From JACVRW01 sp963808545 (GTDB lineage: Bacteria > Actinomycetota > Thermoleophilia > Solirubrobacterales > Thermoleophilaceae), in assembly GCA_963808545.1 (NCBI GenBank), contig CAWEGB010000007.1, positions 248,001-312,000 of the forward strand: a stretch of DNA of 64,000 bases, written 5' to 3'. This document shows, in pieces, positions 24,383-32,731 of this stretch. How positions within the stretch are numbered: position 1 is the first letter of the stretch; the number at the start of each line of letters is the position of its first letter. The notes below the pieces were generated by a model. That model had not been told where the DNA came from. It was given only the letters and a program-made list of their open reading frames with translations, and did no database searches. The position numbers and the translations under genes are program-made.

Positions 24383-25015
24383 ATGACCTCGCTGGCGCTC
24401 GGCTTCGGCCTCGGGCTGTTCGTGGGCGCCCAGCCGGGGCCCGTCTCCCTGCTGTGCATCCGCAGCGTCCTGCGGGGCGCGTTCTCCACCGGCTTGGCCA
24501 TCGGCGCGGGGGCGGCGCTCGTGGACCTGCTCTACGCCAGCCTCGGCCTGGCCGGCGCGGCGCAGCTGCTCGAGGCCGACGGCCTGAGAGTGGCCTTCGG
24601 ACTGGCCGGCGCGGTGGTGCTCGGGTACATCGGCGCCCGCACGCTGTGGTCGGCCTTCCGCGTGCGCCTGGGCGGCGAGGCGACCGAGGAGGTGGCCACG
24701 CCCCGCCGGGCCTTCGCCACCGCGGTCGCGGCCACGGCGTCCAACCCGCTCACGATCGCCACCTGGGCCGCCATCTTCGCCGCGGCCGGCGCGGCGGCGG
24801 TGGGCGACGCGGCGGCCTCGCCCTCCGGCGCCGCGCTCGTCCTGGCGGGCGTGGCGGCGGGAACACTGACCGCCTTCAGCGCGCTGTCGGCCCTGGTCGC
24901 GCTGGTGCGCGGGCGCTTCGGGCCGCGGCTGCTGGCCGCGGTCGACGTGGTGGCCGGCGCCGGTCTACTTGGCTTCGCCGGCGTGCTCGGCTGGCGCGCC
25001 GTCACCGACCGCTGA
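24383..25015 (+). CDS. LysE/RhtB-family translocator
   Basis: A 210-residue six-span exporter of the LysE superfamily, which exports amino acids or related small metabolites. The N-terminal motif GLFVGAQPGPVSLLCIRSVL matches the G-x-x-x-x-P-G-P signature, followed by FSTGLAIGAGAALVDLLYAS and the mid-protein SNPLTIATWAAIF. TAGCCT (24370-24375) lies seven bases before ATG 24383, implying its own leaderless promoter even though the ArsR gene is only 11 bases away. Its last 51 bases overlap the convergent TerC gene. Substrate not predictable. Confidence 0.87.
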   Translation: MTSLALGFGLGLFVGAQPGPVSLLCIRSVLRGAFSTGLAIGAGAALVDLLYASLGLAGAAQLLEADGLRVAFGLAGAVVLGYIGARTLWSAFRVRLGGEATEEVATPRRAFATAVAATASNPLTIATWAAIFAAAGAAAVGDAAASPSGAALVLAGVAAGTLTAFSALSALVALVRGRFGPRLLAAVDVVAGAGLLGFAGVLGWRAVTDR

Positions 25016-26062
25016 GGTGCCGTCGCCGTCTGCCTCGGCCTCGGGCTCGTCCGAGTCGCCGTCAGTCTCGTCGCCGGACGGCTCGTCGCCGTTGCCGCCG
25101 CCCGACTTCATCTGCTCCACCCGCTCCTCGCGCTTCTGCTCGGAGTTGGGATCGCGCCGGTCGGCGCGGATCGACAGACCGATTCCGATCGCGAAGGCCA
25201 CGGCGATGACGGCGAGACTGGCCACGGGGCCGACGGGCACGAAGTCCTCGATCAGGAGCTTGACGCCCACCAGGCCGAGCACCACGGCGATGGTCTCGTC
25301 GAGGTAGCGGAAGCGGGCCACCAGGCTCTCCACGAGCACGAACAGCGCCCGCAGTCCCAGGAGAGCGAAGACGTTGCCCATCCAGATCAGGAGCGGATCC
25401 CTGGTGATGGCGAAGGCCGCGGGGATCGAGTCCACGGCGAACGCGATGTCGGCGAACACGATCGCCGCGAGACAGAGGAACAGCGGAGTGGCGTGACGCT
25501 TGCCGTCCTGCTTTACGAACCAGTGGCCCTCGTGGAACTCACCCGTGACCGGGAACACCCTGCGCACGGCGCGCACCATCAGGTTCTTGTCCGGGTCGAC
25601 GTTCTCGCTCACGCCCTTCCAGATCCGGTAGGCCAGCACGATCAGTGCGGCGCCCAGCAGGTAGATGATGAAGTGGAACTGCTCGATCAGCTCCGACCCG
25701 GCCAGGATGAAGATGCCGCGCATGACGAGCGCGGCCACGATGCCCCAGAACAGCAGCCGCGGGCGGCGCTCGTAGGGGACGCCGAAGTACGAGAACAGCA
25801 GGATGAAGACGAACAGGTTGTCGAGCGAGAGCGAGCGTTCGATCAGGTAGACCGTGGTGTAGACCACGGCGTCCTCGCTGCCCTCGATGAAGTAGACGGG
25901 TATCGCGGCGGCCAGGGAGAGCACGAGCCAGCCCACCGACCACCACACGGCCTCCTTGAAGCTCGGCTCGCGCCCGCGCGCGAAGAAATGGAGGTCGAGC
26001 CACAGGAAGAAGCCCAGGGCCACGATCAGCCCCGCGAAGAGCGTTAGGTCGGCGCCGCTCAT
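24965..26062 (-). CDS. TerC-family integral membrane protein
   Basis: A 365-residue protein with about nine membrane spans of the TerC/Alx family: SLSLDNLFVFILLFSYF, IVFADIAFAVDSIPAAFAIT and the Asp residues within the spans that are the family hallmark. Members export Mn2+ or are linked to tellurite and metal stress. The last 60 residues are a soluble acidic tail (GGNGDEPSGDETDGDSDEPE), unusual for the family. ATG 26062 has TAGGCT seven bases upstream. Only 23 bases separate it from the divergent aldo/keto reductase. Confidence 0.9.
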   Translation of the reverse strand: MSGADLTLFAGLIVALGFFLWLDLHFFARGREPSFKEAVWWSVGWLVLSLAAAIPVYFIEGSEDAVVYTTVYLIERSLSLDNLFVFILLFSYFGVPYERRPRLLFWGIVAALVMRGIFILAGSELIEQFHFIIYLLGAALIVLAYRIWKGVSENVDPDKNLMVRAVRRVFPVTGEFHEGHWFVKQDGKRHATPLFLCLAAIVFADIAFAVDSIPAAFAITRDPLLIWMGNVFALLGLRALFVLVESLVARFRYLDETIAVVLGLVGVKLLIEDFVPVGPVASLAVIAVAFAIGIGLSIRADRRDPNSEQKREERVEQMKSGGGNGDEPSGDETDGDSDEPEAEADGDGTSAVGDGAPAEHAGEAK

Positions 26063-26069
26063 TACCCGG

Positions 26070-26079
26070 AGCCTAGAGT
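26070..26079. promoter_or_regulatory. Overlapping divergent -10 boxes between terC and the aldo/keto reductase
   Basis: AGCCTAGAGT contains TAGGCT on the minus strand (26075-26070), seven bases before the TerC ATG, and TAGAGT on the plus strand (26074-26079), six bases before the ATG at 26086. The -10 boxes share two bases, so RNA polymerase cannot hold both promoters open at once and the -35 region of each lies inside the other gene. Confidence 0.5.
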
Positions 26080-26085
26080 GAGGGC

Positions 26086-27222
26086 ATGCTCGGTCACGTG
26101 GCTGTCGGCGCCTGGAGCGGCGGGCGCTTCATGCGCTTCGGGGAACCGCTCTCCGATGAGCGCCTGGAAGCACTCCTCCGCCCCGGGGGCGGTATAGCCA
26201 CCGTCCTGACGGCAGACACCTACGGCGCGGGCGAGGCCGACGAGCTCGTGGGCCGGGCACTGACCGGGATCCCGCGCGGTGACTACTCGCTGGCCGGCGC
26301 GGTGGGTCACGACTTCTACGAGGGCGAGCGCGACGGGCCGCGCGGCTATCCGCGCTTCACCGATCCGCGTCTGCGCGGTCCTGAGGGCTACGCCGGCTAC
26401 CTTCGCATGGCGGTCGAACGCAGCCTCGAGCGCTGCGGCGTCGAGTCGTTCGACTTGCTTCTGCTCCACAACCCCGACCGGCGCGGCTTCGAGTCGCCGG
26501 CGGTCTGGGAGGCGCTCCGCGATCTGCGCGACGACGGGCTCGCGCGCGAGCTGGGACTCGCTCCGGGACCCGCCAACGGCTTCACCCTCGACGTCATCGG
26601 CTGCTTCGAGCGCTACGGCGAGCTGATCGACTGGGCGATGCTCATCCTCAACCCCTTCGAGCCCTGGCCGGGGGAGCTGGCTCTCGATGCCGCTCGGCAG
26701 AACCAGGTCAAGGTCCTCACTCGGGTCGTGGACTACGGGGGCCTCTTCCACGACGACGTAGTACCCGGGCACGTGTTTTCGGACCACGACCATCGCGGGT
26801 TCCGGCCCGAGGGGTGGGTGGAGGCGGGGCGCGAGAAGCTCGATCGCATCCGGCCCATAGCGGAGAGTCACGGGCTGACCCCGCTCCAGCTGGCCTGTGT
26901 GTGGAACCTCGAGCACCCCGCGGTCGAGTGCGTGGCGCCGACGCTCATCCAGGAGTCCGGGCCGGAGGCCAAGCCGATCGAGCGCAAGCGGGAGGAGCTG
27001 GCCGCCGTGCCGACAGGGCCCGTGCTGAGCGACGCGGAGCGGGCCGAGATCCGCGCGGTGGGAGACAACACCGGCTCGATGCTGCTCAAGGGGGCGAGCC
27101 CCGACCACGAGGGTGAGGAGCGGCCCGACCGCTGGAGCCTCGGTCCGGGGCAGCCGGAGCTGGCCGAGCGCTTCGGCATCGATCCGGAGCGCGACCTGCG
27201 GAAGACCGCCGCAGCGGCTTAG
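26086..27222 (+). CDS. Aldo/keto reductase family protein
   Basis: A 378-residue NADPH-dependent reductase with the TIM-barrel pattern: DTYGAGEADELVGRAL (Asp of the tetrad), HDFYEGERDG (candidate Tyr), FDLLLLHNPD (His), then LTRVVDYGGLF and the C-terminal cofactor segment. The usual catalytic Lys after the third strand is not seen where expected (SLAGAVGHDF), so activity may be altered. A C-terminal extension of about 70 residues exceeds the usual 320-330. ATG 26086 has TAGAGT six bases upstream. Divergent from terC with which it shares its promoter bases. Confidence 0.8.
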   Translation: MLGHVAVGAWSGGRFMRFGEPLSDERLEALLRPGGGIATVLTADTYGAGEADELVGRALTGIPRGDYSLAGAVGHDFYEGERDGPRGYPRFTDPRLRGPEGYAGYLRMAVERSLERCGVESFDLLLLHNPDRRGFESPAVWEALRDLRDDGLARELGLAPGPANGFTLDVIGCFERYGELIDWAMLILNPFEPWPGELALDAARQNQVKVLTRVVDYGGLFHDDVVPGHVFSDHDHRGFRPEGWVEAGREKLDRIRPIAESHGLTPLQLACVWNLEHPAVECVAPTLIQESGPEAKPIERKREELAAVPTGPVLSDAERAEIRAVGDNTGSMLLKGASPDHEGEERPDRWSLGPGQPELAERFGIDPERDLRKTAAAA

Positions 27223-27232
27223 TCAGCCGCGC

Positions 27233-28321
27233 CTAGGGCTGCTGCAGAAGGTCCGCACAGCGCTGGATCGCCTCGGTGTCCTCCGGGCGCGCCTCGTCGA
27301 GGCACTCGGCGTACTGCTCGAAGTCCTCGGCCGCGGGGTTGCCCCCGCCGGTGTCGCCGGGAGCCGGGCTCTCCGGCGCCGGGTTGCCGGGGTCCGGCGT
27401 CCCGGCCTGGCCCGCCCCGCCCAGGCCGTCGAGCAGGCTGCCTCCGCCGAGCACCTGCGTCAGCGCTGACAGCGGCCGGGCCTCCGCCGGCGCCTCCACC
27501 TCCTGCTCGCCGTTGACGTCCGAGAACTCGATGGAGAACTTGATCGAGCCGGCGTCGACGCCGCCCAGCCCCGCGCGACTGGTCTTGGGGATCTCGAATT
27601 CGAGTCGGGCCGACACGCGCCGGATGATGCGGTCCTCCTCTCCGACGTAGACGTCGAAGCTCGGGTCGTCGACCGCCTCCGAGATGGTGTTGATCTGTGC
27701 CGCCGTGAATGGCGCCACCGGCTCCGCGCCGGTGGCTCCGCCCACCGCCGAGCCGGACCGGCGCAGGAAGGTGTTGACGTCGCGCAGCAGACTGCGGACG
27801 TCGAGGCTGCCGGCAACGTGGCGGGTCTGGACCCCGGCCACCTCGGCCTGTCCCTCGTTGGTGGCGCCGGAGATCCAGCGGCGGGGGTCGAGGCCCAGCT
27901 CGGACAGCGAGCTCTGACGCCTCTGCCCCTCGCGCAGCAGGCGGTTTGCGCGCCGGACCCCGGCCGCGGGCTGCTCGTAGTACACGTCCTGGAACTTCAG
28001 GAAGGCCCGGTCGCCGGTGGTCAGCACGCCGGTCGAAACGGTCTGGCCGTTGCCGTCGCTTCCCACCTGGACCTCCAGGTCGGCCGAGGGAAGCTCGTCG
28101 TCGCCCGAGATGAAGGGACCGCTCGCCACCAGGCGCACCGGGCCCCCAAAGGAGGGGCTGCCCCTGAGCTCGACCTCGGCGTCGAGCTCGAGGTCCGCGC
28201 TGCGCATGCCGGTGGTGAAGCCACGGTCGAGGATGCTCTGCGCGTCCTCCGGCTCGTCGCCGCCGGCGCAGGAGGTGAGCGCCACCGCAGCGAACAGCAC
28301 AAGTAGCAGCAGTGGGCGCAC
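27233..28321 (-). CDS. Secreted lipoprotein, LppX/LprG-like fold, function unknown
   Basis: A 362-residue lipoprotein. The signal peptide (LLLLVLFAAVALTSC) ends in a lipobox Cys. The mature domain has a half-barrel pattern of long strands seen in LppX/LprAFG lipid carriers (DLELDAEVELRGSPSFGG, ADLEVQVGSDGNGQTV, AGVQTRHVAGSLDVRSLL, PSFDVYVGEEDRIIRRVSAR, SIKFSIEFSDVNG). A Gly/Pro-rich linker and a short helical end with two cysteines (YAECLDEA and IQRCADLL) follow. GTG 28321 is used; ATG codons 36-39 bases upstream are alternatives. It is divergent from the epimerase-like gene. Confidence 0.75.
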   Translation of the reverse strand: MRPLLLLVLFAAVALTSCAGGDEPEDAQSILDRGFTTGMRSADLELDAEVELRGSPSFGGPVRLVASGPFISGDDELPSADLEVQVGSDGNGQTVSTGVLTTGDRAFLKFQDVYYEQPAAGVRRANRLLREGQRRQSSLSELGLDPRRWISGATNEGQAEVAGVQTRHVAGSLDVRSLLRDVNTFLRRSGSAVGGATGAEPVAPFTAAQINTISEAVDDPSFDVYVGEEDRIIRRVSARLEFEIPKTSRAGLGGVDAGSIKFSIEFSDVNGEQEVEAPAEARPLSALTQVLGGGSLLDGLGGAGQAGTPDPGNPAPESPAPGDTGGGNPAAEDFEQYAECLDEARPEDTEAIQRCADLLQQP

Positions 28322-28379
28322 GCCGGGCAGCGTAGCTGGAAGAGCGCAACTACCCGCCATCATCGTGTTGGGAACTCGA

Positions 28380-29963
28380 ATGGGGTACTTCAAACGAGCA
28401 ACTCTCGCCGCGGTGGCGATCGCAGCCGCCCTGGCGGGGCCCGCCGAGGCGGCTGAGGTGATCGTCGTGGACGGCGGCCGGGCCGAGCGGGTCCAGGATC
28501 CCGCGGTGCCCACGAAGGCCGAGGCGGCGATCGGCATCCCCGTGGGAGGCGCCGGCTCCCGGCCCGCCTCCGGGTTCCAGGCGGCCACGGCGTTCCGGCG
28601 CGCGGGCGCCGCCCGGACCGACGCCCGCGCGGCTCGGGCGTGGCGGACGGCCCGCTCGTCGAGCCGGCGGGGCCGCAGGGCGGTGTATTCCGCGCTGTCT
28701 CGCCAGGTCGCGCGCGAGAAGATCTCGACGTCCTCGTATCGGCGCTGGCGGCGCTGGTACGTGCTGTCGCTGCGCGCCCTGCGCAGGCTCAGCGGGGCCC
28801 GCGACGCCCAGCTGCGCTACGTGGTCGACTCGGTCGAGGCCCTCGCCCTCGGACGCCGCCTGGCGCCCACGCGCATGCCCGCCTCCTTCCTGCAGCTCGA
28901 GCGCAACCGCCAGTACTGGCGCAAGCTCCCCTACCCGGCCTCGGGCGACCAGGTGAGCTTCCGCGGCAGCCAGATCCTGTTCCAGTACTACCCCGGCCGG
29001 GGACTCCAGATCCAGCCGCTCTCGACCTTCAAGAAGGCCAACGCCCTGCACGGCTTCTGCGAGCGCGACGAGCCCGAGTGCGACGAGGCCGCGCTGCGCC
29101 GCATCCTCGACGAGATGACCGCGCTGGCGGTCAAGCGCTCGCGCCGCTTCATCGCCTGGGAGTACCTCTTCTACTTCGGTGGCGGCGCCCCGCCCTGGAT
29201 GAGCGGCATGGCCCAGGCCACGGGAATCCAGGCGCTGGGACGTGCGTCCCGGTTGCTCGACGAGCCCGGTTACCTGGCCACGGCCCGTCGCGCGCTCGGT
29301 GCGTTCGAGACGCCGCCTCCCAGGGGCGTGCGCACCACCGGCCCCGCGGGCGGGGTGCACTATCTGCAGTACTCGTTCGCACCGCGGCTGTGGATCTTCA
29401 ACGCCTTCCTCCAGTCGCTGATCGGGCTGCACGACTACGGCAAGATCGCCTCTGACGCGAGGGCGAAACGGCTCTACGACCAGGCGGAGCCCGAGGCGCG
29501 CGAGGAGGTCCCGCTCTCCGACGTGGGCGACTGGTCGCGTTACTCGTACGCCGGCGCAGAGTCCACCGCCGACTACCACGAGCTGCTGCGCGAGTTCCTG
29601 CAGAGCATGTGCACGCGCAGGCTCGGGCCGATCTACTGCACCTACTCCAGGCGCTACCGCGGCTATCAGGTGGATCCGCCCCGCCTGGGCTTCGAGGGGC
29701 CGTCGCTGACCACCGAGGAGCGCCCCACCGCAATCCGCTTCACGCTCTCGAAGCTCTCAGCAGTGCAGCTCACCATCGCTCGAGGCGACAGCGTGGTGTA
29801 CAGCCGGCTGGCCACCTTCAGGCGCGGCACCGGCTCGTTCTCCTGGACGCCGAAGGGACCGGGGGTCGTGCGGGTCACGATTGCCGCCAAGGAGCTGCGC
29901 ACCGGACTGGGCAAGCGAGACCGCGTGAGCGCCGAGATCGAGGTGGAGGGCGTGCCGGGCTAA
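28380..29963 (+). CDS. Secreted D-glucuronyl C5-epimerase-like protein
   Basis: A 527-residue exported protein. The signal peptide (RATLAAVAIAAALAGPAEA) is followed by a low-complexity Arg/Ala region. The C-terminal two thirds match the D-glucuronyl C5-epimerase fold: FQYYPGRGLQIQPLSTFKKA, WEYLFYFGGGAPPWMSGMAQ, GVHYLQYSFAPRLWIFNAFL and a closing beta-sandwich. Eukaryotic enzymes convert glucuronate to iduronate in heparan-like chains. Bacterial relatives suggest uronate-containing surface polymers. ATG 28380 fits. No uronic-acid pathway genes are visible nearby, so substrate and even catalytic activity are open. It is separated by 34 bases from the ArsA gene. Confidence 0.8.
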   Translation: MGYFKRATLAAVAIAAALAGPAEAAEVIVVDGGRAERVQDPAVPTKAEAAIGIPVGGAGSRPASGFQAATAFRRAGAARTDARAARAWRTARSSSRRGRRAVYSALSRQVAREKISTSSYRRWRRWYVLSLRALRRLSGARDAQLRYVVDSVEALALGRRLAPTRMPASFLQLERNRQYWRKLPYPASGDQVSFRGSQILFQYYPGRGLQIQPLSTFKKANALHGFCERDEPECDEAALRRILDEMTALAVKRSRRFIAWEYLFYFGGGAPPWMSGMAQATGIQALGRASRLLDEPGYLATARRALGAFETPPPRGVRTTGPAGGVHYLQYSFAPRLWIFNAFLQSLIGLHDYGKIASDARAKRLYDQAEPEAREEVPLSDVGDWSRYSYAGAESTADYHELLREFLQSMCTRRLGPIYCTYSRRYRGYQVDPPRLGFEGPSLTTEERPTAIRFTLSKLSAVQLTIARGDSVVYSRLATFRRGTGSFSWTPKGPGVVRVTIAAKELRTGLGKRDRVSAEIEVEGVPG

Positions 29964-29997
29964 GTCTGAACGCTCGCTGACTAGGATCGGGCGCCTG

Positions 29998-31152
29998 ATG
30001 GCGCCCCGAACGATCCTCTACACCGGCAAGGGCGGAGTCGGCAAGACGAGCGTCGCCGCCGCCACGGCCCGTCGCTGCGCGGCCGCGGGGCTGCGCACGG
30101 TCGTGCTCTCCACAGATCCGGCTCACAGCCTGTCCGACTCGCTCGAGGCCGAGCTCGGACCCCAGCCCACCGCCGTCGCGGACAACCTGTTCGGGCAGGA
30201 GGTCCAGGCCCAGGAGGAGATGGAGCGCAACTGGGCCGGAGTGTCGGAGTGGCTGGGCGACCTGCTCGCCGAACGCGGCATCGACCGCATCTCGGCCGAG
30301 GAGCTGACCGTGCCGCCCGGCATGGACGAGCTGTTCTCGCTGCTGTGGATCAAGCGCCATCACGACGAGGGCGAGTTCGACGCGCTGATCGTGGACTGCG
30401 CCCCCACGGGCGAGACGCTGCGGCTGCTGTCGTTCCCCGACGTCGTGACCTGGTGGCTCGAGCGAATTCTGCCCTCCCAGCGAAAGCTCGCCCCCTTCGC
30501 CCGCTCGCTGTTCGACATCCCGCTGCCGGGCGAGTCGGTGTTCGAGGACGTGGAGCGCCTGGCGCGCAACCTGGTGGCGATGAACGACATCCTGCGCGAC
30601 CGCTCCCACACCACGATCCGGCTGGTGATGAGCCCCGACCGCATGGTGGTCAAGGAGGCGATGCGCACCTTCACCTACCTCAACCTCTACGGCTACCTCA
30701 CCGATGCCGTCGTGGTCAACCGGATACTCCCGGCCGAGGGCTACTTCGCCGAATGGCGGGCCGCTCAGGAGGAGCAGCTGGGGCTCGTGTCGTCGGCCTT
30801 CAGTCCCGTGCCCGTGCTCAGCGCCCCCTACTTCGAGCGCGAGGTGGTGGGGCCCGAGATGCTCGACCGGCTGGCCGCCACCGTCTTCGGCGAAGCCGAC
30901 CCGGCGGCCATTCTCCACGACCGGGTGAGCCACGAGCTGGCCACCGACAACGGGCGCGCCACCCTGCGCGTCGAGGTGCCGTTCGCCGACCGAGGCGAGC
31001 TGAGCCTGAAGAAGATCGGCCTCGAGGTGATCGTCCGCGTGGGCGCCCAGAAGCGAACCATCATGCTGCCGCCCGCCCTGGCCGCATACGCCACCCGGGG
31101 CGCGCGACTGGACGACGGGGCACTCGAGATCGTGTTCGAGAAGAGCGACTGA
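29998..31152 (+). CDS. ArsA/GET3-family ATPase with C-terminal Hsp20-like domain
   Basis: A 384-residue deviant-Walker P-loop ATPase. The P-loop GKGGVGKTSVAAAT is at residues 10-23, VLSTDPAHSLSDSLE is the A-loop/switch I region, and VDCAPTGETLRLLSFP is switch II. The C-terminal about 75 residues (VEVPFADRGELSLKKIGLEV and after) form the alpha-crystallin-like domain seen on actinobacterial ArsA proteins. No arsB or arsenic regulator is nearby, so I call only the family. TAGGAT (29982-29987) lies ten bases upstream. It is coupled (ATG overlaps TGA) to a small protein and leads a four-gene operon with a ligase and a hydratase. Confidence 0.88.
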   Translation: MAPRTILYTGKGGVGKTSVAAATARRCAAAGLRTVVLSTDPAHSLSDSLEAELGPQPTAVADNLFGQEVQAQEEMERNWAGVSEWLGDLLAERGIDRISAEELTVPPGMDELFSLLWIKRHHDEGEFDALIVDCAPTGETLRLLSFPDVVTWWLERILPSQRKLAPFARSLFDIPLPGESVFEDVERLARNLVAMNDILRDRSHTTIRLVMSPDRMVVKEAMRTFTYLNLYGYLTDAVVVNRILPAEGYFAEWRAAQEEQLGLVSSAFSPVPVLSAPYFEREVVGPEMLDRLAATVFGEADPAAILHDRVSHELATDNGRATLRVEVPFADRGELSLKKIGLEVIVRVGAQKRTIMLPPALAAYATRGARLDDGALEIVFEKSD

Positions 31153-31451
31153 TGCACACCGAGCCGACCGAGCCCGCCGGCGGAAGCGACGCGCAGCCGC
31201 CTCGCTCCGAACCGCCCCCGCCGCCGCCTCCCTCTCCTCCTCCTCCTCCTCCGGGTCAGGCCTTCGACCTGAGCGCCCTGTTCGTGCTCCTCGACGGGCT
31301 GCGCCGGGCGGCTCCGGGCGAGCTCGAGGGACAGATGACCAGGTTGATCCGGGAGTTCCTGCTCACGCTGCGCTCCCTTATCGACTGGTACCTCGAGCGG
31401 CTGGACCGGCCCCCGCGCGAGCCCGAGGTCGAAGACATCCCGATCGAATAG
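31152..31451 (+). CDS. Small proline-rich helical protein, function unknown
   Basis: A 99-residue protein with a proline-only tract in its N-terminal third (two runs of 6-7 prolines split by Ser) and an amphipathic helix in the second half (FDLSALFVLLDGLRRAAP, then LTRLIREFLLTLRSLIDWYL-like). The helix could bind a membrane or the ArsA partner. ATG 31152 overlaps the ArsA stop by one base, and the adenylate-forming ligase starts 5 bases after this gene. I recognise no family. Confidence 0.68.
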   Translation: MHTEPTEPAGGSDAQPPRSEPPPPPPPSPPPPPPGQAFDLSALFVLLDGLRRAAPGELEGQMTRLIREFLLTLRSLIDWYLERLDRPPREPEVEDIPIE

Positions 31452-31456
31452 CCGTC

Positions 31457-32731
31457 TTGAGCACTGCCCTGCAGGAGCAGCTCGCCTACCTCGAGGCCTC
31501 GAGCTCCTTTTATCGGGAGCGGCTCGCCGGCGTCCGCGAGCACGTGCACACGCCCGCCGATCTGAGAAGGCTTCCGTTTACCACGAAGGACGAGCTGCGC
31601 GAGGGCCAGCGCCGGGATCCGCCCTTCGGCCCTCACCTGTGCGCCGCGCGTGAGCGGCTGGTGCGGCTGCACGTGACCTCGGGCACGACCGGCGAGCCGG
31701 TGGCGATCGGCCTCACGCTCAAGGACCACGAGGCCAACTCGGCCGTCGGGGGCGCGGCGTTCGGGATAGCCGGACTCGAGCCCGGGGACGTGGTGGCCCA
31801 CTGCCTCAACTACGCCCTCTACGCCGGCGGCATCGCCGACCACATGGCTCTCGAGCGCAGCGGCGCGACGGTGGTGCCGGTGGGCACCGGCCAGTCCCGG
31901 CGGCTGCTCGACCTGATCCCGCGGCTGGGGATCACCGCCATCTTCGGCACCCTGTCCTTCCCGGCCTATCTCGCCGCCCGCGCGCGCGAGGCCGGACTGG
32001 ACCCTGCCGCGCTCGGGTTGCGCCACATCGTCACCGCGGGCGAACCCGGTGCCGGGCTGGCGGCCGTCCGAGGGGAGATCGAGGCCGGCTGGGGCGCAAC
32101 GGTCGCCGACACCTTCGGGATGAGCGACATCTGGTCGACCATGGCGGGCGCCTGCGGCGAGAGCGAGGGCCTGCACCTCACGGTGGACGGCCACGCCGTG
32201 CTCGAGCTGGTGGACCCGGACTCCGGAGACCCGCTCGAGCAGGAGGACGGCACGGACGGCGAGCTGGTGTGGACCCACGTGGACCGCGAGGCCTCGCCGC
32301 TGCTGCGGTATCGCTCCGGCGACCTGGGCCGGGTGTGGACGTCACCCTGCCCGTGTGGGCGCGCGACGCCGCGCATCTCGATTCACGGCCGGCGCGACGA
32401 CATGCTGCGGGTGCAGGCGGTGAACGTCTACCCCCAGGCGATCGGGACGATCCTCTCCGCCGACCGGCGACTGGGCCGTCACTGCGTGGTGGTCAGGGGC
32501 GATCCGGTGAGGCCGCCCGTGGAGGTGTACGTAGAGGCCCCCGCCGGTGCCGACCTGGCGCCGGTGGAGGCCGAGCTGCACGCCGTGCTGCACGCCCGAT
32601 TTGCCGTCACCAGGCTCGCACCCGGGTCGCTGCCGGCCGCCGAGCACAAGACCCGCCTCGTTCACCGGACCGCCCGTGGCGACCAGCCGCCGGACGCGGT
32701 GGCGAAGCTCCGAAGGGAGAACGACTCATGA
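31457..32731 (+). CDS. Phenylacetate-CoA ligase-like adenylate-forming enzyme
   Basis: A 424-residue ANL-superfamily enzyme of the PaaK group. The P-loop-like LHVTSGTTGEPVAIGL, the mid-domain GMSDIWSTMAGAC, RYRSGDLGRVW with SPCPCGRATPRI, and the hinge GRRDDMLRVQAVNVYP are all present. It would activate a carboxylic acid, probably aromatic, as the acyl-AMP and then CoA ester. TTG 31457 is the start: five bases follow the previous stop and the family starts here. The next gene, an enoyl-CoA hydratase, overlaps by four bases (ATGA), supporting a shared acyl-CoA pathway. Confidence 0.88.
   Translation: MSTALQEQLAYLEASSSFYRERLAGVREHVHTPADLRRLPFTTKDELREGQRRDPPFGPHLCAARERLVRLHVTSGTTGEPVAIGLTLKDHEANSAVGGAAFGIAGLEPGDVVAHCLNYALYAGGIADHMALERSGATVVPVGTGQSRRLLDLIPRLGITAIFGTLSFPAYLAARAREAGLDPAALGLRHIVTAGEPGAGLAAVRGEIEAGWGATVADTFGMSDIWSTMAGACGESEGLHLTVDGHAVLELVDPDSGDPLEQEDGTDGELVWTHVDREASPLLRYRSGDLGRVWTSPCPCGRATPRISIHGRRDDMLRVQAVNVYPQAIGTILSADRRLGRHCVVVRGDPVRPPVEVYVEAPAGADLAPVEAELHAVLHARFAVTRLAPGSLPAAEHKTRLVHRTARGDQPPDAVAKLRRENDS

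Noticed and set aside
29998..31152. Arsenite pump ATPase (arsA in an ars operon)
   Set aside because: No arsB, arsD or ars regulator adjoins it, and arsC at 2798 is far away; only the ArsA/GET3 family call is justified.
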